In this document: positions 23,301-35,300 of the stretch, piece after piece
Numbering within the stretch: position 1 is the stretch's first letter
Layout: every line of letters starts with the position of its first letter
Source: Opisthocomus hoazin
Lineage: Eukaryota > Chordata > Aves > Opisthocomiformes > Opisthocomidae
Direction of reading: 5' to 3'
DNA: 64,000 nucleotides
Assembly (NCBI RefSeq): GCF_030867145.1
Contig: NC_134454.1
Coordinates: forward strand, 44,778,320 to 44,842,319
Notes under the pieces: model-generated
What the model was told of the DNA's origin: nothing
Seen by the model: only the letters and a program-made list of their open reading frames with translations
Database searches by the model: none
Translations under genes and position numbers: made by a program

Positions 23301-26300
23301 ATTCCTCATCTCTGGGTTCCTATTTTTTGTCTGCCATCCTATTTCACTTACCACACTACTGCCTTCTGGTGTTCATAAGGAAAGGATTAAAATGGATGTA
23401 ATTAATCCTTCTACTATTCCCTGGGAGAGATTAGGGTTCCAAATTATCTTCTTCCCCCATCTTATACACAAAGAATCATTCAGTAAAGACAGGTCCCAAA
23501 GAGAAAAACTAAAGATATCTCAACTGCACAGTCAACAGAAAGATGCCAAGTGGCAAATTCACATAAGATTATGTGAAGAGATTGCAAGATCTATCCTGGA
23601 TCTTAAACATAAAATTATCTCAAAATTTTATTTAAGTTACAGAGTTTTTATTTACTATCCCCAGTTGATTTCACTAAGTCTCAAAGACAAGTCTACTAAA
23701 ACACTGAAAATCTAATCTAAAGACACAAAATATTCTAAGCTTTGCTGAATGCTCTAGATCCTACAATAGGCAGAACCAAGTTGCCCTGTACATATTCAAC
23801 CCTAACTGTGGTTTCAGTAAAAGAGTGTTGCATAGAAACAAACCAAGTAATTTTTAATACAATTAAAAGTTAAATTAGAGATGACATATGGCATGGGGAA
23901 GATAAAAAATGGCTGTATCAGTATTAACCTTTACTACAACATGAACAGCAAAAAGGCCAGTGGTGCCTTTATAGGAGGAAAACTGAAAGTTAAAACACTG
24001 CTTACAGAATCACAGAATCACAGAATAGTAGGGGTTGGAAGGGACCTCTGTGGGTCATCTAGTCCAACCCCCCTGCCGAAGCAGGGTCACCTACAGCAGG
24101 CCGCACAGGACCCCGTCCAGGCGGGTCTTGAATATCTCCAGAGAAGGAGACTCCACAACCTCCCTGGGCAGCCTGTTCCAGTGCTCTGTCACCCTCAGAG
24201 GGAAGAAGTTCCTCCTCATGTTCAGACGGAACTTCCTGTGCCTCAGTTTGTGCCCATTGCCCCTTGTCCTGTCACTGGGCACCACTGAAAAGAGCTTGGC
24301 CCCATCCTCCTGACACCCACCCTTCAGATACTTGTAGGCATTTATAAGGTCCCCTCGCAGCCTTCTCTTCTTCAGGCTGAACAAGCCCAGTTCCCTCAAC
24401 CTCTCCTCGTAGGGGAGATGCTCCAGTCCCCTCACCATCCTCGTAGCCCTCCGCTGGACTCTCTCAAGTAGCTCTTCATCTTTCTTGAACTGGGGAGCCC
24501 AGAACTGGACACAGTACTCCAGATGAGGCCTCACCAGGGCAGTGTAGAGGGGAAGGAGAACCTCCCTCGTCCTGCTGGCCACACTCTTCTTGATGCACCC
24601 CAGGATCCCATTGGCTTTCTTGGCAGCCAGGGCACACTGCTGGCTCATGGTTAACCTGTCATCCACCAGGACACCCAGGTCCCTCTCCGCAGAGCTGCTT
24701 CTCCAGCAGGTCCACCCCAAGCCTGTACTGGTGCATGAGGTTGTTCCTCCCCAGGTGCAGGACCCTGCACTTGCCCTTGTTGAACCTCATCAGGTTCCTC
24801 TCTGCCCAGCTTTCCAGCCTATCCAGGTCACGCTGAAAAAGAGTAATACACCTTACTTATTTTTAGTGTGTACTCTGGTTTTCTGCTGCTAGACCAAATG
24901 ACAAAAGTATAAAGAATGTGATGAACCAGATGACGTTTTCGTGTTTCAGAAACTTACCTGATGACGTTTTCGTGTTTCAGAAACTTACCTGAAGTAACTG
25001 TTTCAAACTGTCATGACTGGATCTCTGACCTCCTCACCTACAGTAATGACTATTTCTTCTTTTATAAGGAAACACGTATACACATCTGTTTAAACAAAAC
25101 TTAAGTGCCGCACGCATTAACCCACAAATCTTCCCTTTATTTCTCTGCCTAGCCACAACACGAAAACGTCATCTGGTTCATCACATTCTTTATACTTTTG
25201 TCATTTGGTCTAGCAGCAGAAAACCAGAGTACACACTAAAAATAAGTAAGGTGTATTACTCTTTTTTTGAAATATTAAGCTGGTGCTCAATTTATTTAAA
25301 ACTAGGTACTTATACTTTAACAGCGACTCCTTTTCCTTCCTTAGCCTCTAATGAATTTCTGATCTTTTGTTTTCATTCGAGGAACATGCATTTTGAAGTG
25401 AGATTTACAACAATGTAAAGACTATTTCTCAGGATATCGTATCTTTGTGTGTCAGTTTACAGAAAAAATGAAAAAAAAATCCAGAACCTTCAGTCTAAAC
25501 TCCAATTAGTGTTGCACAGATTGCAACTGAAGTATCTTGTTTGAAAAATGCTATATTGGTGGCACTGTGGAAAAACAGACCTTAATATAATCAATACTTA
25601 CTCTCTAAATTTCCTACTATGGATTTTTGGAAGATTCGAGGTTAGCTGCTTTGAAGTCACAGAGCCATCTGTAGTTTCCTTGATCCCTGTGTTTGCCGGA
25701 AACCCTTCAGCAGCTTGTATTACAGGAACAGCTATCATGTAAATGAAGATATTTCAATGAAAAGACAGACCAACAAGCACTGTGAAGATACTAACTTATC
25801 AAGTATCTGTAGAATAGTCATTACTTCAGTATTTCAACAGTCTGTGGTAGTAGGGGAACAGGTCACACATTTTTGTTATCTCTCAGTTTTTGTTATTGTA
25901 CCTCTTTCTACACAGATTGCCAGAGAGATGCAGGGACTCTCATTACGACACATAATAAACCCAACAGGCATGAAAGTCTGGAACAGTAATCAGAATCCAA
26001 ATTACTCACCTACACTAACTATCAGCTTTGGCACACATTAAACTCTAGATAAGACCAAGATTTATCTTAGAAAATTCTGAAGTTACAGTTTTCATTTGGC
26101 AGTATTTGGTACATATTTTTTAAAGGACTAAGTGTGCTTACTCTCAAATCTCAACTTACACACTGTATTATAGCCTTCTCTTTAAAGATACCTGCTTGAC
26201 TACCCTGTAGAAGCGTTTCATCTTCAGTAATATTTTCTGCAGACTGACAAATATTATCTTCATCTTTTGGTACTGCTGTCTGTTGTAATAGGTGTTGCTG

Positions 26301-29300
26301 TTTACGTTGTTCTCTTTCTTTCAGAATAATCTAAAAAAATATACGTATAAAACCCAAATCAATTCAATGTCACATAGATAACTAAGCAGTTTCCCTTACC
26401 AAATGTTTACATATAGACCATAAAGAAGTTTGGCACCACCATTCAAAGTATACATAATTTGGGGTTCTTTGGTGGGGTTTTTTTGTTTGTTTGTTTGCTT
26501 TAAATTTGCACATAAAAGGAAGGAAAATCTTGAGTCAGTCTAATAGATCGCTGTCGCTGAATTTGCTGGTTGAAGAAGAACAAGAGCAGAAATTACCACA
26601 GACAGTGAAGTATGGTAAAGGAAGGAAGGAAAGGTCATATGCTGGATCCAAACATGATACGGTAGGCGAAAGTAATAATCAGTTTCCTGAAACTCATCTT
26701 CCTTCTCTGCTTTTGTAGCTGCTAAGAAGCAGTTATTGTACATACGATCACTAGCTCAGCTAATCTACATAAAATCTGTAATTAATTACACCACAGAATC
26801 TAACTGCAAAAGTAAATTTCTCCATTTGCATTTGTCAAAGGTGAACAAAGAACAAAAGTAAGCTTCCTACGATACTATGAACACATATATTACACTAAGT
26901 AATCTTTGTATTCTCAAACCTACTTTGGAAACTGGATGGCATGAAGACAGAACAGCCCTAAGACAGTGATTAGTATTACCCCTTAGAGTTTGTTATATGC
27001 TACATGTTGTTTATATTGTACAGTTCTCCAATTCAGTTAAGCAGCACAGAATGACCACTAAACTACCTTCGCTCGCTCTGCAAGATTTGTTCTAGACCAA
27101 AAAGCGACCTAGTGATGGGAGTGGTATCTCAAAATCCTCTGTATAGAAGATGTGATGGAGGACAAAGTGAATGAACAAAGAGGGAAGATGCAAGAGAAAT
27201 CGCCAGGTAGATCTGATACTAGCTGCTGCAGAATCAGCTGAAGTTCTGGCTTGGAAGAGAACAGAAATATTAAATACTACCTTTGTTTGATCCATTCTCC
27301 TCAGTCCTGCAAATAAACATCTCTTGTTCAAATCAAATAAGATTTATTTGGATGTTCCCCTGCACCAACAATGTGTGAACACTTCTGTACTGGCACTTCT
27401 TCAAATATCACATGATTTAAGTGAGAAAATGTATTTTGGAGGGATTTGTATATGCTATTTAGCAAGACTGCCCTCTTCTTCCCCACACCCCTCTCCCCTT
27501 TTTTAAACCAAGGAAAGCTAACATTCAGTTTAAACAAGCGGATGCTGAGATACAGATCTCCATATCAGAAAGTTTACCAAACTCAGAGTAATAATGAAGT
27601 TACATTAGACCATACTGTACTATTTGAGGTAAAAATATGAGGACCTTTTTAAGAGGTGTTGGTCTCTTTGCTTTAGGGACTTCTCTCTGTTTCCCTTTCT
27701 TTACCAAAGGAGCGCTGGAATCCAAAGGGTTATGAGGCATCTTTCCTTGGTTTAACCGGTGGCTTTTTGTGGCTGTAGCAGGTTCTTTAGAAAGCAATGG
27801 TATGGCACCACCAACTGAGATAAAAAAAGAGTGCATCAGACAACTCTTACAAATACCTAAACTAGAATCCAATGCAAGTTTAATGACTGGATTAGGACTA
27901 GTATAGACGTATTAAATTTGTGTTGTGTTGCTATAAGAGTATTTATAGGCAACCCTGTGTCATTAAACAATGTTATTTAATAAAGATACTCCTCCCGAAA
28001 GACTGACACGTCCTCTACTTCTATTATACAACTAGAATCACAAGCTCTGTCCCTGAACTCTCAAAAGCAGAATTTGGCAAAACAGTGCACTCCAAGCTAC
28101 CTTCAACATCACGCTATGCTGGCTTGGTAAACCTTCAGCAGTCTCCACATTTCGTGGTAATGGCACTTCCTCAGCCACAGATTCTGTACTGTGTTAAGGT
28201 AAATGCTTAGTTGCAGTATTACAGGTTTTACATTTAATTGCTGTAAATAATCTGGAGCACTTACTCCTACCATTCGTTGCACCTTAATAAAGTTAGATGA
28301 AGCTCATTTGCAGATGGGTAATGAGTAATGCAAAGCTACAGCTAAGGCTCTTTTGCTTAACCAGCACAGCTCTCAGGAGATGTCTGCTTTACTTGGGTTT
28401 TTCAGAGGGTTTAAAGCACAGCAGCTTTAAATGCCTGGTCAAGTCACTGAACCTGGATCTTCCAAACCATGACCTTACACCGTAAAAACTACTCCCCTCC
28501 TTTTCAACTCCGATCAGTAGGAATTGCTGTATCCCGTGACAGCACTTTGTCAAACTTCGGTTACCTGCAATATAAACTAGTTACATTAGCAAGTCAAAGA
28601 AGAGGATGACATTAAGTATCAGTGGAATGAGCCTGACACCTTTGTGCCTCGGGCAACCTCTCTCCCCTAAAAAACACCCAAAGCTTCTGGCAGCTCGTCT
28701 TAAGCCGTCTTCACTTACTGCTTCAAAGTATTTATATGCTGATCCTCCAACACCACATACAGTACTATTAGCATAAACAGTTTACTTCATAAAACTGCAA
28801 AACCACATCTTTTCTGTTTTGGCTCTGTGTAACAAAGGCAAACTGAGAACACTGCAAAGAACACTGTGCAGTATGCTAGCATAGGGGGCTACAAGAATTG
28901 AAGCTGGATTTAAAGCAATACAGAGGTATACATCCTGCAGACACATATTTTCTTCACTGTGTACACCACCTCTCCGTTCCAAATTCACAGAGTTCTCATG
29001 TTCCTGACCTTGATGGCTTTGTTTGTGTCATTTTGCATGACTGATGCATTTCTAAAACGTAATTAAAAGTCAGATGATTGCTGCTTTACTATGCTGTTCC
29101 ATTCACACATTATTCACCAAATGAAGTAGTAAGTCAAACAAAATAACTCTGTCTGCAGTGACACTCCTTGCCCATCTTGTCCACTGTACTCTTCTGGTTA
29201 CAGAGGTCAGCACAATGCCACTTCACAAACTAACGTTACATTTTGGCACACACCAATTTAATGGGTGCACTGAATGTTAAAAAAAAAAAAAAAAAAGTAT

Positions 29301-32300
29301 AAAGTTGAGGTAACATCTGCCTTATACTTCCAGTATACAAACATGACACATCAATTTCTCTTCTGCAGCAGATTCAGACACAGGCAATTTAACATTAGAA
29401 AACAGACACTGTGACCCATACCTTTGTGCTCCACCATCTACTTGCCAACCCATGCAACGCACAGTTTTACAGAAACAAACCTGATTATTAGCACCTCTGC
29501 AGCGTTGAGTTTGACTGACTCAAATGAAAAAGAGAGATCAATTGCAGAGAAAGAATTTTAAAAAGCATCTTACAAGTTCTTTCAGTTAGTGAGGGAAAAG
29601 TCTCATCGCTGCTTGGTATTTTAATTTTTTTTATTTAAAAGCTCAGCTATTATTAAACATTGTGAGATGAATTCTCTCATGATTAACTCTCTGAGATAAT
29701 TTTTTAAAAAATTATTTACTGAAATAAGGAGATAAATTTTACCATCATTAAATTTGATCAAACATCATTTTTGCAAAATACACTGCAGTAACAGCCAAGA
29801 TTAAATTTTGACCTACAATGAAACAGATACTGAGCTATTTGTTTCTACTTCCTGGTTATGCATCCACAAGATCTGAAAGATTCTCTCCATCACCAAAACC
29901 TAGCATTTCGTTAACAGCAATTATTTCACAATTAATCAGGCATGGCAGAACTCATCCTCCGGCTTGGGCTGACTGAGTCTCATATAACCCCTGTGTTTGC
30001 AAAGCAGCTTTTTCACTCCAGTCACAGCTCTAGGATTTCTAGCACCAGAGCTGCTTAAGAAAGCCTTTGTTACTGCATAGGCCCTTCCTGCAGGTTCAGA
30101 TCACAACATTAACACAGGTATTTAAGAGAAAGCAAAACCCTCCACAAACATCAGCATTTTTGCCAAAGCTAAATTTCAATCACCTCTCATATTTATACAA
30201 GGTATTCTTTTACAAATCATTGTCCTGACGATTTTTCTTTCCCTAAGTCTTCCTTCAAACAATTCAGATTGTCATGCGTTTTAAAACCTCTATTTTCTCT
30301 TGTACCTTGGGAACTGTACTCCTGTCTGCATATTCAGAGATCATTATAAATCAGAGATCAGGCTACGTTTAACATATGAATCCTTAAAAAAGACTCGAGA
30401 TGAAAGAAAGAAAATTTCATCATAACCAGTACCTGAAAACACCACAGGTTTAGAAGACTGTTTTGACTTCTCTGTTTGCTGCTTCTGCTCCAAGACTGCC
30501 AGCATGCCGCCCAAATCCAATTGCACAGGAATTTGACTCTTCTTACCACTGCTCCTGGATGTTTCCTGAACAAGTTCAGCACCAATTAGTAATGCTCTCC
30601 ATTTCAGAATTCAAAGACTGTATTTTGTATGCTGTGCAACACACTCTTAACATCTTCCTCCACAATACTACACATTTTTAACTTGATTCAATGAAAGTAT
30701 TTTGACCTTTAAATACACATCAATTTTAATACGAAAAATAAAAAATCAGAAACAGTTCAAATAGCTTTTGAAAAGCTACTAAGTATAAAGTCTTTAATAA
30801 AGGAAATTCTTTATGTCAGGTTCCTACTTTGGCCAGACTGCCACCTATCTTTGAAAAAGAAAAAAGGCTTACTAGAATTGAAAGTTTTGTTAAAAGTACA
30901 GAAAGTCTACCCTGTGAATCTTCCAGGGTATGTGACTGCAATACAAATATATCATTATCTTCAATGCCTTATCAGAAAGGGAGGTCATCACCTCTAAGCA
31001 CCACCTCCTCATACACAGTAATCCTTCTGTCTGCTTTGAAGAGAAGGCAAAAGTGGTGTCCCATGCTTGGCACCACATTTAATGACTCAGAGTATACAAA
31101 GATTACAAATGAATGGCCTAGCAAAGACTACGAAGAGCAAACTATAATAGCAGAACACGCTGAAGAAATGACTCACAGATTTTGTGCTTTCAGAAGTCTT
31201 ATCCTGGAGATTCAATTCATTATAGCTTCTGTTACAACAGGGCTAAGGAATGCGACCTCCTCCTCTTGAGCCTAGGATCTCATCTTGCATCAGAGCTATG
31301 CCAGAACCTACCCACCAGCATGGAACTACTTACTGACTTCACTGTTGCTCTGTATTTCTCCTCCTTGTCTCCTTGCCTTAACCTGGCAGACCCACCTTTA
31401 AGAGGTTCCCAGCTCGGTAAGACAATCACTTTGGACTGGATTAAATAAGATAGGTGAAAGAAACACTCCTGATACCCGAAACTCGCAGACTTTAATGAAA
31501 AGCTAGAATTTTTCCCTAAACACTGTTATCACAAACTAAGGGCCAGCAATTATTACCACTGAGTGCTTCTAATCAAGAGGATCTTGTCACTAATCTCAAA
31601 GTATGAATGACAAAGTATGAATACAATCGCAGATGAGCTTGGACTTAGTCTGGTATTTAAATATGCTAACTTCCTTTGTAATTTTGAGCTGTAAACTTCT
31701 CTTCAAACACGAATTAATTTACCTGCGTCTTCTTTCTTTCTAATACAGAAGATGAAGCATGCTTCCCTGACTGTCCATCCACCTTGGGAGTTCCATCCAG
31801 TGTGGGAGACCGACTATCCCAAGGCTCTTCAGGGAGATGGATCTTTGGAATTTAGAGACAAAAGGCAACAAGGAGGAAGAGAAAATATTTAAAGACACAC
31901 AGAGAAGGGTCAAGTTAAGATGATACCAAATTCAAATGGAACATAGATAGTGGGACTGAGTGCATCCTCAGCAAGCCTGTGAATGACACCAAGCGGAGTA
32001 GTACAGCTGGTACGCTGGAGGGATGGGATGCCACCCAGAGGGACACAGCCTTGAGGAGTGGGCCTGTGTGAACCTCACGAAGTTCAACAAGGCCAAGTGC
32101 AAGGTCCTGCACATGGGTCGGGGCAACCCTGGCTATCAATACAGGCTTGGGGGGGGGGGTGAAGGGATTGAGAGCAGCCCTCCAGAGAAGGACTTGGAGG
32201 TCCTGATGGATGAAAAGCTGGATATGACCCAGCAAAGTGTGCTCGCAGCCCAGAAAGCTAATTCTGTCCCAGACTCCCACCAAGAGAAGTGTGGACAGCG

Positions 32301-35300
32301 GGTCAAAGGAGGTGATTCTGCCCCTCTACTCTGCTCTGGTGAGACCCCACCTGGAGTCCCGCATCCAGCTCTGGAGCCCTCAGCACAAGAACATGGACCT
32401 GTTGGAGCAGGTCCAGGGGAGGGCCACAAAAATGACCCGAGGGCTGGAGCACCTCTCCAAGGAGGACAGGCTGAGAGAGTTGGGGCTGTTCAGCCTGGAC
32501 AAGAGAAGGCTCCTGAGACCTTATTGGGGCCTTCTAAAAGTGTGATCATTTATTGGCTGCCATGCTGCTTAGACTCACGATTTCCTTCCTTTTTTCAGAT
32601 TTGGATCAAAAAACTAGCAAGGCAGCTTCATCTTCAAATATTTTTTATAGAGGAATGTAAGTGGCTTAATAATCACGTCTCCATGACTTACATAAGATTT
32701 GAGAGATTACTGAGAGATTATATCCTACTTACACCTGCAAAGCTAAAAGGTTTCTCTCATATGAGGTGCAAGTTTGTATAGCACTTTATAACAAATCTGG
32801 TCTGAGCAATTACCACACATTTTGCTGCCCATTCCTCCCTCTCCAGGCAATTTACTGCCTCAAATGAAGTAAACAAGGGTTTTGGGTTTTCTGTGCTTTG
32901 GCTTTTTTTAAAACCACTAATATTCACAGTGAAATAAAACCAAGGACAAAAATTTCAAGCAGTAAAACTAGTTTCAAAGAAACAGAAACCTGGAATTTCA
33001 CCTTTATTATTTATGTTACTTGCTTTACAAGAGCAATCGTATTTCCAATCCTTCTGATTCATGCTTCGGATTCATTCCCATATGGAATGAATTTCCAAAT
33101 TAATCCCTGGGATTTATTTCACTCACATAAAAAAAATAGCTTGGATTTATCATTGATATTAAGACTCCAATTCTTACCTTTGCACAGCTTGAGAACAAAG
33201 TGTCACACTGTTCAGATGTCCTTGAAATTTGATTATATGAACAAACAGCAAAGGCAGAAACTGAAACAGTCTTAGTATTATTTTTATGAAACGCAAAATT
33301 AAACGAGAACATTACCTGTAGGAAAATAAACTACAGGAACACAATTCATCTCAACTAACTTCGAGCGTCCACAACAGAGGTGTCTGTATTTGAATTAGTA
33401 GCCCAGAGCTCAGGAAACAGTTCAGAGATCAAAAAACGTATCTCCTTTGGAATGATATGAATCTACTGAGTACAGTGAGTACTCTACACAGAGTACCTAA
33501 GCAGATTGCCATGGGCAGAGCCCCACATCACAAGCACCTACATTTAGTGAAAAGAATTCCACCTTTAGTTTCATGTGGAACTTGCAGTCTTTTCCTACTT
33601 ATTTGCTTAACATTCACGTAACGTCGTAAGATTACTTACTTCAGACTGCTTTCTAACAGCAGGAGTAAATGATGATTTCTGAGTTCCTAGCCTGTTTCTC
33701 CTATCAGAAGCTGCTGTCAGATCAGGAAACTCCTCAGCATCCTAAACAGATAAATCAGAAGACAATTTTATCAGAACGATCAAATCCATACTCTCAGAAC
33801 TCATTTTCCTACTTTCAGACAATTTTCTTCCTGCTTATCAAATCATCATCACTTGTTTCACTGCACAAAAATTCAGAAGCCAAGTGCAGTGCCACCAACT
33901 ATAATCAGCACTACAACGGTCATCTAAGCAGCAGCTAATTCAGGGCTGAAAGAGTTTACAAGAGCAATGCTTCCAATAGCAGCTTGTTGTTGCTGTCAGC
34001 TGATACAAGTAATTAGAGGTAAATGGCTCCTAAAGGAGTGTTTTTCAGATCATTTAACAGCCTTGCAAACAACTTCCCTCCTCTTCCAGTACAGTTTCCA
34101 GCTGTGCAATTCTGTCTTAAACACGTGAATGGTGAAGAACTAAAAGGGCAGGCAAAAGGGTAATAACTCTTGACTACAGTATAGAAATAAACAGATAAAT
34201 CACTCGAGTGATTATGCAGGCTTTACACAAGAGTAAATTTTATTAGCAGAAGATAGTTAATGCGGAGTCTGGATAATGTAAGTGCAGACAGGCTGAAGCT
34301 CGGTCTACACTGGTCACCTTATCTCCACTGCCTCAGTCCTAAGGATCCGGATCCACCAGCTTGATTGTCATCGAATTGCTTCTCATCCCACTTTCCAAGA
34401 AGCCTTTTTATCTGCGACACAATACTACCGAAGCACCAACACTTCTGCAGCCCAAAAGAATTCATTTAAACAGCCCAAGCTAGGAAGTTCTAGCCTAAGG
34501 ACAGACACACCTCACTCAATGAGCTATTTTTAAAGAAGTTTGGAAGTGTGCCAAAAGACAACTCCAAGAAAGGGAAAAATGTTTCACAAACACACTCTTC
34601 CAGTTTAGGGACATCGTGAACCAGAGGCAGTACCTTTGCATTTAAATAGCCCTCACTCACGTAAATTTTTATTTCAGCCCATCCAATTACTTCTTGAATT
34701 AAAATATATTTCTGCCATGTGCAACATTCTGTAGCAAAATGAATAATTAAAATCTAGCATTCATTGTGACATTGCATCTCATTATATTTGTTCTTAACTC
34801 ACCATCTATAAGAACCAGAGGACCTCAAGCAGAATTAGAAGATGAAATGATTTCCTTTTTACTTCTCTGTCACTTCTGATTTCCACTTCGCCATCTATCT
34901 TACAGACAGAGAAGTCCTAATTTATTCAGTCTTGCCTCCCACAGAAATTACTTCATACCTTCGATTATTTTTGGAGACTCTTGTCTACATTTTTTAGTTC
35001 AAGTATGTATATTTTTTTAAGGAGTGGGGGAAACAAAAATAAAAAATATCCACACTGTATTTAGATCAGACATGTCCTGGACTTATGTATTGCCATAATC
35101 CACTTTCTTTTCTATTTTCCTAATAATTCCCAGCATTGTTTGCATGTTTGACCAGTACTACCAGCATGGACCAGATTATCAATAGCAGCTTCAATTTTTT
35201 ACCCCTCAAGCAAAATGCCTAGCCCAAGGCCTATGACCGTGTATGGAAAAACAGGATTACCTTTCCCCATATGCATTCATTTATGCTCATGAACATTGTC

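Larger units (their letters stand above)
22836..25601 (-). other. SECISBP2: SECISBP2 intron 14 (CR1 plus inverted repeat)
   Basis: A 2.77-kb intron. It contains a CR1 copy (24006-24835), a 110-bp perfect inverted repeat and a 31-bp tandem duplication, listed separately. The rest is AT-rich unique sequence. The 143-codon frame at 23284-23715 (plus) has no supporting features. Confidence 0.8.

Noticed and set aside
23284-23715. 143-codon plus-strand frame
   Set aside because: AT-rich intron sequence antisense to SECISBP2, with no motif and no splice or promoter support.
30829-31269. 146-codon plus-strand frame
   Set aside because: Antisense intron sequence with no recognised domain.
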